DNA of 64,000 bases. It comes from Diospyros lotus (Eukaryota; Streptophyta; Magnoliopsida; Ericales; Ebenaceae). The notes beneath the pieces were generated by a model. That model saw nothing but the letters and a program-made list of their open reading frames with translations, had not been told where the DNA came from and did no database searches. The DNA lies in the NCBI RefSeq assembly GCF_014633365.1, contig NC_068338.1, positions 20,718,616 to 20,782,615 on the forward strand. The letters are read 5' to 3'. Made by a program: the position numbers and the translations under genes. Below, in pieces: positions 12,223 to 27,200 of this stretch (the first letter of the stretch is position 1; every line of letters begins with the position of its first letter).

Positions 12223-15200
12223 TCACGGAGTTTGGAATTTGTCTTTCTTTGCCAAGGATTCGCCCTTGTGTTCACTGCCAGCACTTACCACAAAGCCTGC
12301 TCCAACCTGATATAATGTAGAGAGCAAAAGGTAAGAAATGACTGGGCCGATAGCTTCACAGAGATGTTGAGAGAGAGAGAACCTGACAGTCTTTCAATAC
12401 GACACGGTCTTGGAGCTGTACATTACTGCAGACAACGGAGCCTTGGATTGAGCAACCATCTCCAATAGTGACGTAGTTCATAATAACCGAATTAACAACC
12501 TGCAAATACAGTGCATAAGAGCCTAGCAATGTCATACAATCCCAGCTTCTATAAGCCAAATAAAAGTAGAAAAGCCCCTAGCAATTTCTTCTCTCCCTTT
12601 TGGCCTATGCCCTCCATGATTTTACACATTTCTCTTTTAAGGACAATTCTCACCACACCTTTACATTGGAACCTATCCGGCAGTGACGGCCAAGAACAGA
12701 TCGTTTTACACTGCATTTGTCTCCCATTTGTGAACCTTCCCCTAGCATGCATTGTGGTCCCACCTATAACAATCAAACAACTTACTATACAAACCAATAA
12801 ATGGTCAGAGAATCAATAAACGATATAAGAAATGAACTGTTTTAACTCCTGCAAAACATTCCTATAGCGAACCAATAATTACCACTATTCAACTAAAGGC
12901 ATCCATTAATTAGTTGTTTATACCAATAGAAAAGTTGGTATGAAAAGTGTAGCTTACAGTAGTTTTTGAACCCAGCACTGCAGAAGGATGGATGATGTTG
13001 TTATGAGAAGAGAAGGAATATCCAGATAGATGATTTGCCTCTCCTATAACCTGATATATTTGTGAAGGATGGTTAGCTCTACTGGTAAATGGAAAAAGGA
13101 ACAAATAAAACAAAACAATCAATTTGCTAAGCTTTGACTGTCAATACTAACGTCTCGATTTATGTCATTAAAAGCTTGAATGGAGTTCAAGCGTGCACAA
13201 TACTTGCTCTTGTTGGCAATATAAACACAGCATTTATGTACTTTTCTTGGAACTGATTCAAGTCCATCAGGACCCACGGCACAGAGCTCATGGAAACTTG
13301 GGGAAGATGCATTAGCCAGTAGTTGAGACAACATTGCTTTCTTATCAAAGGAAGCTATCTTTCCATTCCCATTTTCTTCTGCTTGACCTCTATCCAAGGA
13401 TAATTCAGACCGCTGATTTTCATTTGGGGTGAGAGAGAAGATAGAAGCCCCAGGGGAGGGGTGGGGGGAAACCAAAATAACAAGTTAACGAGAGGAAAAC
13501 CAAATTAAGATGCACGCAGTTTCAAGAAATCATACATGCAGTCCAACTAACCAGCTGACTCCTGACAAGATAGGGAAGCACATCCCGCTTTAAACTTTCG
13601 AAAGATTCTTTTCGACTAAGTACCTCTTGCAGCACAGACCTTTTTTTTCCACAGGGAGAAAGGGTGGGGAGGAACAATATAAGAAATACATGGTAGACGG
13701 TTTAAAATGAATCAAACACAAAAGATCACACAAAACAACGAGTAAAACTGCAAACCTCTTGAATGCATACAGATGAGCATCCATCAGATCAGCATGCATT
13801 TCCATCTACAAAGACGATTAAGAGGAGACCTCACGTAAGAATCAGGTTTAGCTTGTAAACGTTAGGGGACAGCTATTTATAACATTTGTTTATTTTGTTT
13901 TGGTAAGTGAAACCTTATGGGACTTCCATTTATTTGCTAATTCACTTTTGGATGAATGCAACTTTTATGAAGGCTTTCAATTGGATCACCATGTCTCCAT
14001 GAAGGTTATTTTCTTTCATGAAACAAGGTCTTGGAAACAGCAAGAAACAAGAGGCAAAGGGGACAAAGGGTTGTTACAGACGAGGTCTCCTATAAGCTCC
14101 CCAGAAGCAATGCATCGCATTGATTAATGCTAATATATTCATCCCAGTACTTCAAAAAGGGGCAATAGCATATGCATAGAAAAGGACTTTCTACAACAAG
14201 AACACCATGCCTCAATCCCACTAAGTGAGATCTGCTCCTATGATTCTATCCCACCTATCATCTATGCCCATCACCATATCTTTTACAAGGCCATAATGTC
14301 TATGTCATGCCTAAGAGTCTTTCCACCAAGTTTTCTCCAGTCTTTCTCTACCGGTTTTTGCCTACAATTTTCTTTTCTTCTTTCCACTCTCCTAAAAGGC
14401 GTGTATCAGCCTTCTTCTTGCACGACCAAGCCATCTTAATCCATCTCACACATCTTATCTTTAATAGGCACCCCTTGTTCTGAATAAACCTTATTTTTAA
14501 GTTTATAAGTCCAAGCCATCTTAATCCATTCTACACTTCTTACATTAATAGGCACCCCAACCTTGTTATAAATAATTTTATTTTTTCTTACATGGCCACA
14601 AATCCATCATAATATATATCCGTTATACTCTTAGTTTATACATGTTAGTATTTATAAGCCCCCAACATTCCACACCATGCAGCAAAGCTGGTTGTTTGGG
14701 GCTTATAACCTAACTATATAACCTCTCTTTAGCTTTAACAGGATTTTACATTCATATAAAATGTTGAAAACACTTCTCCACCCAAAAGACTTCCCAAATA
14801 AAGAATAGTACTAGGAATGCCCCTGGGGCCACTCATCTCAGTCATTGCTGTAATCACCAAAGGATTTCAAACAAAGAGGAAAGGCAGACCTGTCCTGCTG
14901 CACGGAGAATGCTCTTCTGAACTCTAATATCTTTCTCAAGCTCAGCTCCTGTCAAGAATCATAGAAAATGATCTATACTGGTATTTCAGATCAGATAATG
15001 GATGCAAAAATACATACAAGGATCTAACCAGCTGCTATGAACAATAGGAATTGTTTTGTGGGATCCAGCCCCACGATATTAATACGCGCTGGTTTCTTTG
15101 CTTTGTCCTTTGCCCCAGTGGAACCTGACTCTAATGGCCCACTAATAGGAGCTGAACATAGCATTGCAGTCACTGCAGCATCATGTCTTCTATGAGCAGC

Positions 15201-18200
15201 TGCCACCGCCCCAGGTGGAATATCACAAACAAGATCACCACTAACAACCTACAGGAGCATAAAGAATTAACATCCATAGCTCATGTCCAAAACTAATGCA
15301 ATATAAAATGAGACTCCAACCAAGATATCATGTGCAGTCAAGTGGTGACCAATTGCCCGAAGAGCACCAGCAGTTCCAACATCCTCGGAGACTGCAGCTA
15401 CCTGCAAATTTTTAGAGTTGTTTCAAGCTCTTTCAGTCAAATTCTAGGTATCTTATTATAGAATTACCATAATAACTAATACCTGCATAGCATGAGATGA
15501 ATAGGGCACTATTTTGCCAGCTCTACTAAATGCCCCCCACACAAAATAAATTAAGAGAACAAAGGCACCTCAACTTTAAAAAAGCAAATTGTATGCGTAG
15601 TTTACTTGCTGAAGAAACATATCTACAAAATAATCGAAGATTTTGGACAAGTCATCATATAACAATAAAACGAGAAGACATTGGGCCAGAGGAAGTCATG
15701 ATAAGATAAAGCAGCTTACCTAGATTACCAAACATCAACATCCCTCACATATGAGATAACAATCATGAATATTCTTTTGCTAATTTAGCAAGTGCAGGAC
15801 GAAGGAGAACTTGCAGAATGTTCTTTTGACATCAAGAGATTAATATATATTTATGTATAAAATCTTACATATCAAGGCTGCTATTGGCATATTATGGGAA
15901 GTGATCATCCCATGATGAAGGATTGCACTCCTATCTAGTATTGAACAAAAGGCTTCACATACATTTGAAACCCCAAATATTATGACAGCAGAAATCATTG
16001 CTACAATATTCCAGAATGAAAAGGAAGTCAATTTTTGAACCAACTTTGCTTCAACAACATCATAACCATGCATTTTCCTTTATGTGACATTAACCAAAGG
16101 CCACATTGCTATTTAGTGAGCTTTTGGTGGTAATTGGTAAACCTAATCAAACCCATCATCATAGGAAGAAAATATTTTACAACTTGGATGGCATCCATTT
16201 AAGTACTTGGGCTCAGACAAGAAAATCCATTTATGCCAGTTGGCAGCATTACAAATCATTTTATACCAATTCAATTCAGATGTTCCCCTTTTGTCTTCCA
16301 ACCACATCCATAGAAGGATCAAAATAACTCCTTTCAAGAACAATAAAGAGGTTTATGTTGTGCATGGGCATACCACATGGAAGGACTTGCCACATTTTAT
16401 AAACAATAAAATGCAAAAGGCGAATCTCAAAATTTTCATTTAAGTAGTGTTTGTTAACCAAGATGTAGATTGGAAAAAGTGGGATATGCAAAGCATTTAA
16501 GACAAAAGTGTTTTTCATTATATTTGTTAAATTTATTTGACAACTCTTGGAAAAGAAGTCACGTGACTTCTTATCTGAAATTGTCCAGATAAATTTATCT
16601 ACCCCCCACAAGATAAATTTATTTTGGACTTTACAGATAAGAAAAAATGATACATATGTTCCTTCATGCATTCCAAAAAATTTAACAAACAATCTAATAA
16701 AAATTTTGGAATGCTTCCCATCCTTATTCTTGATCATTCCATATGTTGGTCAGAAAAGTATTCTAACCTTACCTTGATACAACCTTATTTTGCTCATTTT
16801 AACAAACGTTACCTTAGTACATAAGTATGCTAGGACGAGTTGTTTAAAGAGGATGACTAAGAAAATGATGCAACAACAACAACAATTACAAGCTTGCTAC
16901 ATAAATTCTAGATCTCCAATCATCTCTATCCATGACCATATCCACTACAAAGCCATTATATCTCATGTCATGTCTAAGGGTTTCTACAAATTTCTTTGGT
17001 CTTCCTCTCCTTCTCGCTACAAATTTCCCCTATTTCATCCACTCACCTCAGTGACTCAAAAAATTATGTGAAGAAAAAAAAAAATAGAATAATAAAATAA
17101 ATAAATAAGAAAAAGGAAAATAAAAAATGCAAAGGAACCATGCTTTGGCCACCATTTTATCCTACAGATGGTTATTTGAGTTTACTTTATTTTTACATAG
17201 TTTGGGGATTACGGCAATTTCAAATCTAGGGAGCCACTCATGGGTCATTTTATGTCTCAAGAAATATTTTGATCTTATTAGGTTTACAATATTCTATTTA
17301 GCCAGTGTTTTCTTACCTTCCTAATTTATTTTCCTTGGTCCCAGTGAAATTAAAACCCTAATAGCAAACCCATAATATATATACATATAGCAACTCACTG
17401 AAGCCTAAAAAGCCTTCAAGAACCCCATTTTCCTAAAAAGTTTATAGACACTTGACTGGAATGTGGCACTTCTTTCTCCCAATGCACTCCTCTTCCCCCT
17501 CCCACAAAGTACATAGAAGATACAATTGAAAGCCAACCTCATGGTTTCTCTTTTTTTTTTTTTGTTGTTGTTGTTGTTGTTCTTTTCTAGTTTTCTGGGC
17601 AAGTAAAAAACTTGAGAATTAGAAACCTGTTTATTTTATTTTTTTACAAGAACTTGAGGATTAGAAACACACAAACATAAATGAATGGATGCAGACATGG
17701 TAACAGGGATTCTGTCCAGCAACAAATGTGTAGTGGTGGACTACAGAAGCTTCACAATCCTTTTAAAGAGGCCCCTGAAATGCTCCCTCTCTCTCACCTA
17801 CCTTTAATAGAGTGTGTCCACCTTTGAATATGTTACAGCTGAACTTTGGTTTATATCTTAGATTTTGAAACAATCTAATAATTATTTTTTGTTCAGGTGT
17901 TGCCTTCTCATTTTTTTCCCCTTTGATAAGCTGTTCACTAAATAATCTATTGGGACTATCACAAAATCCACAATTCAGTAAAGAAAACAAATTTTGCACG
18001 TGCAGAGCTTTCTGTTACTTCAACTTAGGCCACAGGATTCTATTACCATGCCTCCAAGCCAGTATTATGCATTTCATGACACTTGCAATATTTTCAGGAT
18101 GTCTTGTGTATAACTGATAAGATTGTACCACAAACAAGCCATGGTATATGGTCTCGCTGATATTAAGATGATTGATATACAAAAACTGTAAAAGAGATGT

Positions 18201-21200
18201 TTCAGTTTGTATATGTAAGGCTGTTAACATGCATTTTTGTTTCTTACTCTAAAGAAGAGATGCATTCCATGTCAAATGCTAGTATTTTTCATAACCAAAC
18301 CCCCACCCCCCCAAAAAAAAAAATAATAATAATAAATAAATAAAATGTAAAGATATGTACGTTTAATGTTTTCCTCCTATTTTCTTGATCTTACTTCATG
18401 AGTTTATGAAATAAAGTTTTTAAAATATTACTTCGCAATTTTCCAATAAAACAAGTGGATTCTTAAGAAAGATGGATAACATATAATATGACACCACTAA
18501 CGAAAAAATCAGAAACATTTTTAGCAACAAGGTACTAAGCTTGAATTTCATGAACAAAAGGAATCACATTGCAAGGATCATATACTTCTATAACAAAGAA
18601 ACTAAAAAAGTTCCAATCTCATTTTTGACAAAAAGGTCTAAACTTATCAGCTTTAAAACATGAATTATTTTATCGCAGGAAAGTAACAATTGCATACTGA
18701 ATGGTTAGCCAAGTGTCAATGCTAACTATCTCAAAATGACAAAGGAGTTAACTTACCATCTCTCCCATGCATTCTATGAACTGGTGAGATTAGCATGGAT
18801 TTCCACCATAAATTCATGGAGAAGTTATGAAAAGTTGGACCAACACAACACATGCACACACACAGACACACACACAAACAGAGAGAGAGAGAGAGAGAGA
18901 GAGAATAAAACACAATAGCCACTTAAAAATCAAATTCTTCTTACAAGATCAATATCTATTAAAGCTGGCACAAGTGCTAAAATTTCCAGTTTTGACAGCC
19001 TACTAGTTTGGCTACAACATAATACTTACTGGGCAACCAACTATGTCAAGTCCCAACCACCCAATGCTTCCTCAAGGATGCATGTTCTATAAGGGTAACT
19101 ACCTCCACATACTAATAAATTCATTTAGAAGGATGCACCCTAGATGGTAACAGATGACACAGGAGATTAAAAGATCAAACAAAGACTCTTAGTCCCCTAA
19201 ATAAAGAAGAAGGTATATAAATATAACTAATAAATCAAAAGGTAAACAAACTTATTCAACATGCTAACTAAACAAACTATAGCATTTTGAGTGATAGCAC
19301 CATTGTACACCAAAAATTACACAATATATATATAATAAAATATGTGTGTGGATATATAATTAAATAAAAAAGAAAAAAAAAATAGAGTAATGTTTTATGG
19401 GTTAAAAAACCTACAAACAAACCACATCCTAACAGGGTATGGATTCAGCAAAACTAAAACTGGATTGTGAATAACAAAACTGTGTATATAAACAAACCAT
19501 ATCCCATTTGGGATATGGATTTGACAAAACCTCAACCAAGTTGGATTTGTACAGCACTTGTGTATATAAACACATTCGAGGACCAAGAAAATCACACAGA
19601 AAAGAGAAGAGTGATACAGATAATAGGTAAAGAAAATAGAGGTAGCAGGAGGTTAGAGAGAGAGAGGGAGAGAGAGACCACAAAACGACGGGAGGAAGAG
19701 GAAAGAGATTAACAAGTAGAAGGTACACTGCCAATGAGCTTCAGACATTGTATCTTAGGTTCTTCTATTAATACCTATTTGGACTCAGCATAATCAGTTA
19801 ATTGGCATGGTCTCTGTTGAGTATACAATTTATATTATAACATGGTTTTAAATGTATTTTTTAATGATCCTCAAGCATGAATAAATCATTTTTATACTAT
19901 TGTATATATTGGAATGTTCATCAGTTATGGAAGAAAAAGATCAACATTTTTCACTCCTTATAATAAAACTGTTTTATGTCCTTCAATTGTTAGAGCTTAG
20001 GATATCAGGCAAGCCTTTTATCATTCATTCCACTATACTCATTTGATTATGCAATATTGCTATGATATTGATTGCAGGATACATGAAACTTATTGATATT
20101 AATTGGATTATTAATGTTACAGATTGAAACCTGGATTTGATATTGAATAAAACTTTGGGAGAATCATGATATGGTACTGCACCTAACAGCAGTAGGCATT
20201 GGCCTTAGTGCACCTTGATTTAACCCCAATTAGTAGGGCATTGCTAACCCTGTGTGATATCCATTGCACAATGATCTATTATTTACTTTAGCATGGCCAA
20301 TGACAGGACTGTTATATGTTGGTGTGGCTAACACAAATTCATTCTGCTTAGTGTACTCCCATGAAATTGAAAATCTTGGTTTTATGTCAGTGTATGAAAA
20401 AGAAAAGCACTTTCTTAAACCAAAAACTTTGTTTTAAAAAGAAAAACGAAGAAAAATTTTTGGGTTTAGGGAAGAAAAATTTTCTCGCATAAAAAATCAG
20501 CATATTGCTTGCCCCAATTCTGTCATAATCTATGCTGTATTTTGTTTTTTGTTTTTTTACTCATTCAGTGTTTATACATGTCTTTTTAAACTACAGTACA
20601 TACAACAAATCATAACATTTGAGACTTCTAGTTCAACTCAACTTAGTTAAATTTTTTAGCTAGGCCCCAAATCTGTTCTTACGGATGATAGTTGCTGTGT
20701 TTCCTTATTTGGACACTCTTACTAGTTCGCTCCTAGTTTACAGGCAGGATTTTGTAAAGAAATTGACACAATAATGGAATTAAGATTTTTTTTTATTCAG
20801 TTATTAATCAATATCGCTAATCATGATAATACAACATACATAGAGGCTTAAGGCTGAAAGGATGTGCAACTATTGCACGCACTAACGCTTAGCGGTAGAT
20901 ACAAGAAGACAAATCAGTTGCACTTGCAATTTTCTGCCACCCGATTACAACTCTTGCAATCATTTAGCCAATGCTTTAATTAGGTCCAGTTAAGTGGTTT
21001 GCCATTAGGATCATCCAGTTACCAACATACTTCCAGTATATATTATATTATGATATAACAAACTGGTTACCGAGTCCTATTCTCAATTTGTACTTAACTC
21101 TTATATAATATTTTCTATATAATTGTTATACATGTATTATACTGGAAAAATTAATTCATTGCAAAGAGGTTGAAAAGTCAAAATTGACTTTTGGAAAGCC

Positions 21201-24200
21201 AATTGATTTTGCAAAGCCAATTCAGTTGATATGGGGCAAGCAATTTGAAAAGTCAAATTGAAATTGAAGAAAGTGGAAAAGATTGAAGGGAGCAGATGGG
21301 CTGCAGGCACATGATTGCGCCTGCAAGATTGAACAAGAAAGGAGAGAAATGTTCTCCCTGCTAAGTTTCATTCCTATATATATAGAGAGAGAGAGAGTAT
21401 ATGCTATATTATAATATAATATATTATTATTGAAAAAGCAAGGCAACATTTTAGAAGCCCCCAGTTTTCTGAAATTCAGCCTTCCCCTCGTCTTCTTCCT
21501 CTTTGTTCGTCCTCAAAGCGCAGGCAATGGCCCTTCCTCCATTAATCTCTCTTTCTCTCTCAACCTACTTCCCACATACATATATATATGATATATTACA
21601 TGTTGTGGTTGGTTGGGCATTGCGTGGATGGAAGAAAAGATTGCAAGGCACTGCAATCTTCCGACTGTGTTGCACGAAGATTCTTAGAGAAGCTGGGACG
21701 GACAAAAGCTCATCGGCGTAAAATTAATAGTCAGATGAATGCATAACAACGAGCAGATCTGGCGAAGGAATTCGTCATGGCCATTGCAGGAGACCGTAAT
21801 GGGTAGCTAGTGAATAATGTCTCCGGCATGGCAATAGTTGTTGGTGGCCGAGAGTGTGTTGTAGAAGGAAGCCCATGGCAATCGTGGTTCGTTCTTTGGT
21901 AGTTCCAACAGTTGTGACGGCAAGAGTTGGCAGCGATGACAGCGGCTGGGGTTTCCAATGAGCTTCCGGTGACTATCCAACAAGAGTTGTCGATGGTGGA
22001 TATACAACCACAACCCCTTTGTTATATCTGCTTCATAGTCCATGAGATGGACTGTAATACTCAGTATTTTATATCAAAGATATTTTGAAAGTTATGGGGT
22101 CAAAAATGGAATTTATCACAGTTTCGAGCCAACATGTAATATCCAAAATATGAACGAAAGGTAAGTGTCCATGTCAAAGCAAGTCAAGGAAGGTAAAATT
22201 GTCCAAATAAGTAGGATTTGACAAAACCAAGAGATTCGCAAAGGTTTGAGGTTGAAAAAACGCGATTAGGGGCATCCGGGCCAAAGTGCAGAAAATGTAA
22301 ACTTCTTGAGGAAGGTCGAAACAATAAATTTTTCAGAAATTCTTGAGGGAAATGAAGAGTATGGAACTTGTAGGCAATAGAGGAATTAATGGAAAGTTTA
22401 GGGGTATCAAAGAAAGGGGTGAAATGTAGTTAGAAATTAACTGGGGGCAAAAATGCAAAAAACGGAACTCATGGTGTGAAACCGACCGACCGCCCTGTGG
22501 CTGCCTCTGGCCTTCGGGAAGCTCGCCTGGAGGCTCCAGAATAGCCTCCAAGTCATGATGCAACGATTGGGGATGGCCATTGGTCGAGATCGGTTGAGAT
22601 TTAACCGGAATTTATGGCGGATGTGATTGCCAAATCGGCCAAATTTTTCGAAGGCTCTCATGATTTAGGGCTATTTGAATCATTAAGAAGCTAGATTTGG
22701 TGCTTAAGGGATAAGAACAACCAAGATATGGTGGTTTTTGGCATCGAAAACGGGTATAAATAGAGGTTGAAGGCTGAGGGTTTTAAAAAGCAAATCGGTC
22801 GAAACTGCTCTCGTTTTAGCTAGAATTGAGCCTTAAGGATAAGGAGTTTTTGTTCTTTGAGTTCTAGGAGAATTTATGGAGAATTTGGAGAGGAATGGTA
22901 TAGGTTTCATGGGGTTTTAAGAAGTTGGACGGAAAATCGAGCGTCGCCAGACCAAGACCTACAACCGGCCGTTCGAGGCCCTTCCGATGATGTTTTCCGA
23001 TGATTGAGGGCACCCCTAAGATCGCCTCAATGAGAGCTTCAAGGCCGTGTAGTTAGATCAGCCATCGGAGATCATCGCAGTTGGTCGTCGTTGGAGAAGA
23101 CAGCCTGTGCGTGTGCATGCTCGGAGATCATCTGGTAAAGGAATTCGTTGTGGCCATTGCAGGAGACCGTAATGGGTAGCTAGTGAATAATGTCTCCGGC
23201 ATGGCAATAGTTGTTGGTGGCCGAGAGTGTGTTGTAGAAGGCAGCCCATAGCAGTCGTGATTCGTTCTTTGGTAGTTCCAACAGTTGTGACGGCAAGAGT
23301 TGCCAGCGGTGACAAAGGCTGGGGTTTCCAATGAGCTTCCGGTGACTATCCAACAAGAGTTGTCGATGGTGGATATACAACCACAACCCCTTTGTTATAT
23401 CTTGCTTCATAGTCCATGAGATGGACTGTAATACTATGTATTTTATATCAAAGATATTTTGAAAGTTATGGGGTCAAAAATGGAATTTATCACAGTTTCG
23501 AACCAACATGTAATATCCAAAATATGAACGAAAGGTAAGTGTCCATGTCAAAGCAAGTCAAGGAAGGTAAAATTGTCCAAATAAATAGGATTTGACAAAA
23601 CCAAGAGATTCGCAGAGGTTTGAGGTTGAAAACACGCGATTAGGGGCATCCGAGCCAAAGTGCAAAAAATGTAAACTGCTTGAGGAAGGTCGAAACGATA
23701 AATTTTTCAGAAATTCTTGAGGGAAATGAAGAGTATGGAACTTGTAGGCAATAGAGGAACTAATGGAAAGTTTAGGGGTATCAAGGAAAGGGGTGAAATG
23801 TAGTTAGAAATTAACTGGGGGGCGAAAATGCAAAAAACGAAACTCATGGTGTGAAACCGACCGACCGACCGCCCTGTGGCCGCCTCTAGCCTTCGGGAAG
23901 CTCGCCTGGAGGCTCCAGAATAGCCTCCAAGTCATGATGCAACGATTGGGGATGGCCATTGGTTGAGATCGGCTGAGATTTAACCGGAATTTATGGCAGA
24001 TGTGATTGTCGAATCGGCCAAATTTTTCGAAGGCTATATCTCATGATTTAGGGCTATTTGAATCATTAAGAAGCTAGATTTGGTGCTTAAGGGATAAGAA
24101 CAACCAAGATTTGGTGGTTTTTGGCATTGAAAACGGGTATAAATAGGGGTTGAAGGCTGAGGGTTTTAAAAAGAAAATCGGTCAAAACTGCTCTCGTTTT

Positions 24201-27200
24201 AGCTAGAATCGAGCCTTAAGGATAAGGAGTTTTTGTTCTTTGAGTTCTAGGGAGAATTTCTAGAGAATTTGGAGAGGAATGGCATAGGTTTTGTGGGGTT
24301 TTAAGAAGCGGGGCAGAAAATCAGGCGTCGTCGGACCGAGACCTACAACCGGCCGTTCGAGGCCCTTCCGGTGGTGTTTTCCAACAATTGAGGGCACCCC
24401 TAAGATCGTCTCAATGAGAGCTTCAAGGCCGTGTAGTTAGATCGGCCATCAGAGATCATCATAGTTGGTCGTCGTTGGAGAAGACAGCCCGTGTGTGTGC
24501 ATGCTCGGACTCCACCTTCAGCCACTCGCCCAGCGCATGAGGTACGGGTTGACTTCGAAATTATTTTTGCAATTTTTAGAAAAATATTTGGTGAAAATGC
24601 ATAATAGATAATTATTTCGGAATTTCTAAGGAAATGAATTTATGGAAAAAATAGATAAAAATATGAAAAATAGAAGAAAATATGGGAGACCACGCACAAG
24701 GTATGACTAGGCAACGGGCCTCTGGACGGCTCTCTGGCCTGCTAGCCCTTCGTCAAGCCCTGTCCTTTTATGTGCAAGGCCACCCTCGGTATATCGGATC
24801 ATAGCAGTTTGTACAGGAAGCGTTCTGATGCAGAGGGTCCTCCGGAGAGGCAACTGCAGAGCATACTAGCCTATGTGTATAGTGCTCATGATGTAAACAT
24901 AGCTACGCAAGAATAGAAGTGAGAAATCAGAAACAGGGAGAGAATTTAGGGAATCATAGAGAGAGAAACGAAATGTTATTTTAGAGGGAAATCTTCGATA
25001 TCTTACAATGGATGCAAGGCTTCCTTTTATAGACAAGGAAAAGCCAGAAACATACACACGACAGGAGCATCTGATGCTCTGACAAGCATAAAGAAAATAC
25101 ATAATAAGCCAAACTGCTTTCGGCTAAAGCACACAGGAAATATATAACAAGCTAAAACTACTTTCGGCTAAAAGTAAAAAAGCACACAGATAGGTTCACA
25201 TGCGGGAAAGCATGCGTCTGGCAAAGTGGAGTGATGTCATAGCTGACGTATCTTGGGCTGAGATGGGAGATGCTTGGGCCGGCTTGTTAGGCTTTCAGGG
25301 TGTTTCGAGATTACATTCTGGGCCGGGCTCATCTGAATCATATGGGTCAGAAGGCATACCCAGCCGTTTCCACCAGGGGTCTTCATTGTAATCTTGGGCT
25401 GGTTCTGCTGGCTGGGTCGAGCCGCTGCTTTGGGCTTCATCTGGGACTGCTATAGATGCGAAATATTCGGATTGGGCTTTTTCTATCTTCTTTGTGTATC
25501 GGGGAGGAAATTGTTCCCATGGGACATCTTCTTCAATACTGGGCCAGATTTGCGGGGGAATGGTTTTGTTGAGGATGGAGAGCTAGCGTTGGAGTTCTCT
25601 GAATTCTCTGGGGTGAGTCTGCCATTCAGAATGGAGGTTGAAGGGAAAGAAGGCATAGTCTTGGAAGGTGGAGGTATATTTGGATGATTCTGCAGTGGGG
25701 ATATCAGTAGTGAACCATTTGGTGCAGGTGAAGAGGAGAATAATATACCATTTTTGGGGAGAGGTTTGAAAGCTTTGGTTTCTTAGGAAAATGCTGGAGA
25801 AGTATTGTCGCCAGTATGAAAGGGGATGAAATCATTCAAGGAACCGGATGGTGTAGGTGTTGAGTCTTCGGGTAGGTTGGAGCCAATGTTGCCAGGTGTT
25901 AATGTGGAATTGCATGGCGATGGTGTATTGATCTAAGAGGTATCAGAGAAACCATAGGAGGTATTCTGGGAATTCACTGTGAGGTAGGAGATTGAAGAGG
26001 GTATAAAAGGGGTATTTGGGATGTACTCCAAGTCCACTGAGGTGATGAGAACCATAGGAACGGATAATTTCAAATTGGTAGTGGAGCATCAGCCTGTGGA
26101 TTTCTTCTGGGTGGTTAAACACTCTGGGCCATTCAGGAGGGAAAGATGGGGGAGGTTGGAACATAGCAATGATGGGTATCTGGAGGGGAAATGTGGGTTT
26201 TTGTTTCATGGGTCGGCTCAAGAAGTCGGCAAGGATGTTTTGTTTGCCAGGGATATGTTTGACAGTGAATAAGTATCGTGAGAACCATTCTTGCCATCGG
26301 AGAAGGAGGGGAGGGGGAAGGTCTTTCTGCTTGAATTGTAGCGTTCGGGGGAAAACAGCCATGTCCATTTGGATTTGAAAATGGTGGTTGACAAGGTGAA
26401 TCTGAAATTTTTGGATGTCTTTTTTGACGGCGAGGATTTCTTTGAAAGTTGAGTGGTAGTGAAGTTCGCTGTCTTTGAAAGCACCGCTCTTGTAACCACA
26501 GATGGAGGTGTGTCCATTTTTTTCTTCAAGAAGGATTGCGGACCAGTAGTGATCATTGGCATCAGTTTGGAGAATGCGAGTTCCATCAAAAGGGATGTGC
26601 AAAGGGGGCAAAGTAGGGACAAGGGTTTTAAGGTGTTGGATGGCTTGAGTATGGGTGGGATTCTAGGGAGGAGGGTTTTTCTTTAAGAGATGCTGGAGAG
26701 GGCGGATGGTTCGGGTAAGGTTGGGGACAAAGTCAGCTATATAGTTGACAATGCCAAGGAACTGTTGGACTTGGGTTTTGGTGAGGTTGGAATCAAGGAA
26801 TTTGTGTAATTCTTGAGCAATGTGAGGTTGGAGGAAAATGTGGCCATCGAAAATGGTCAGTCCAAGAAAGTCAATGGTTGAGGCAGCAAGGGTCATTTTT
26901 TGGCAGAGAGCATAATACTATACTGGGTGAGAATAGAATGGAATTGGTGCAGGAGAGTCAAATGGTCAGCTAGGGTGGAAGAGAAAAGAAGGATATCGTC
27001 AATGTAAATGAGGGCATTGGAGAGAATGGGTTGGAAAATGTGGGTCATGGCTTTTTAAAAAAAGGAATGGGCTGTTTTGAGTCCGAAGGGCATAACGGTC
27101 CATTGGTAATGGAAGTTTGGGATACAGAAAGCAGTTTTGAATCTTTCTTCGGGATGGATGCCAAGTTGCCAAAAACCAGCCTTAAGGTCAAACTTAGAGA

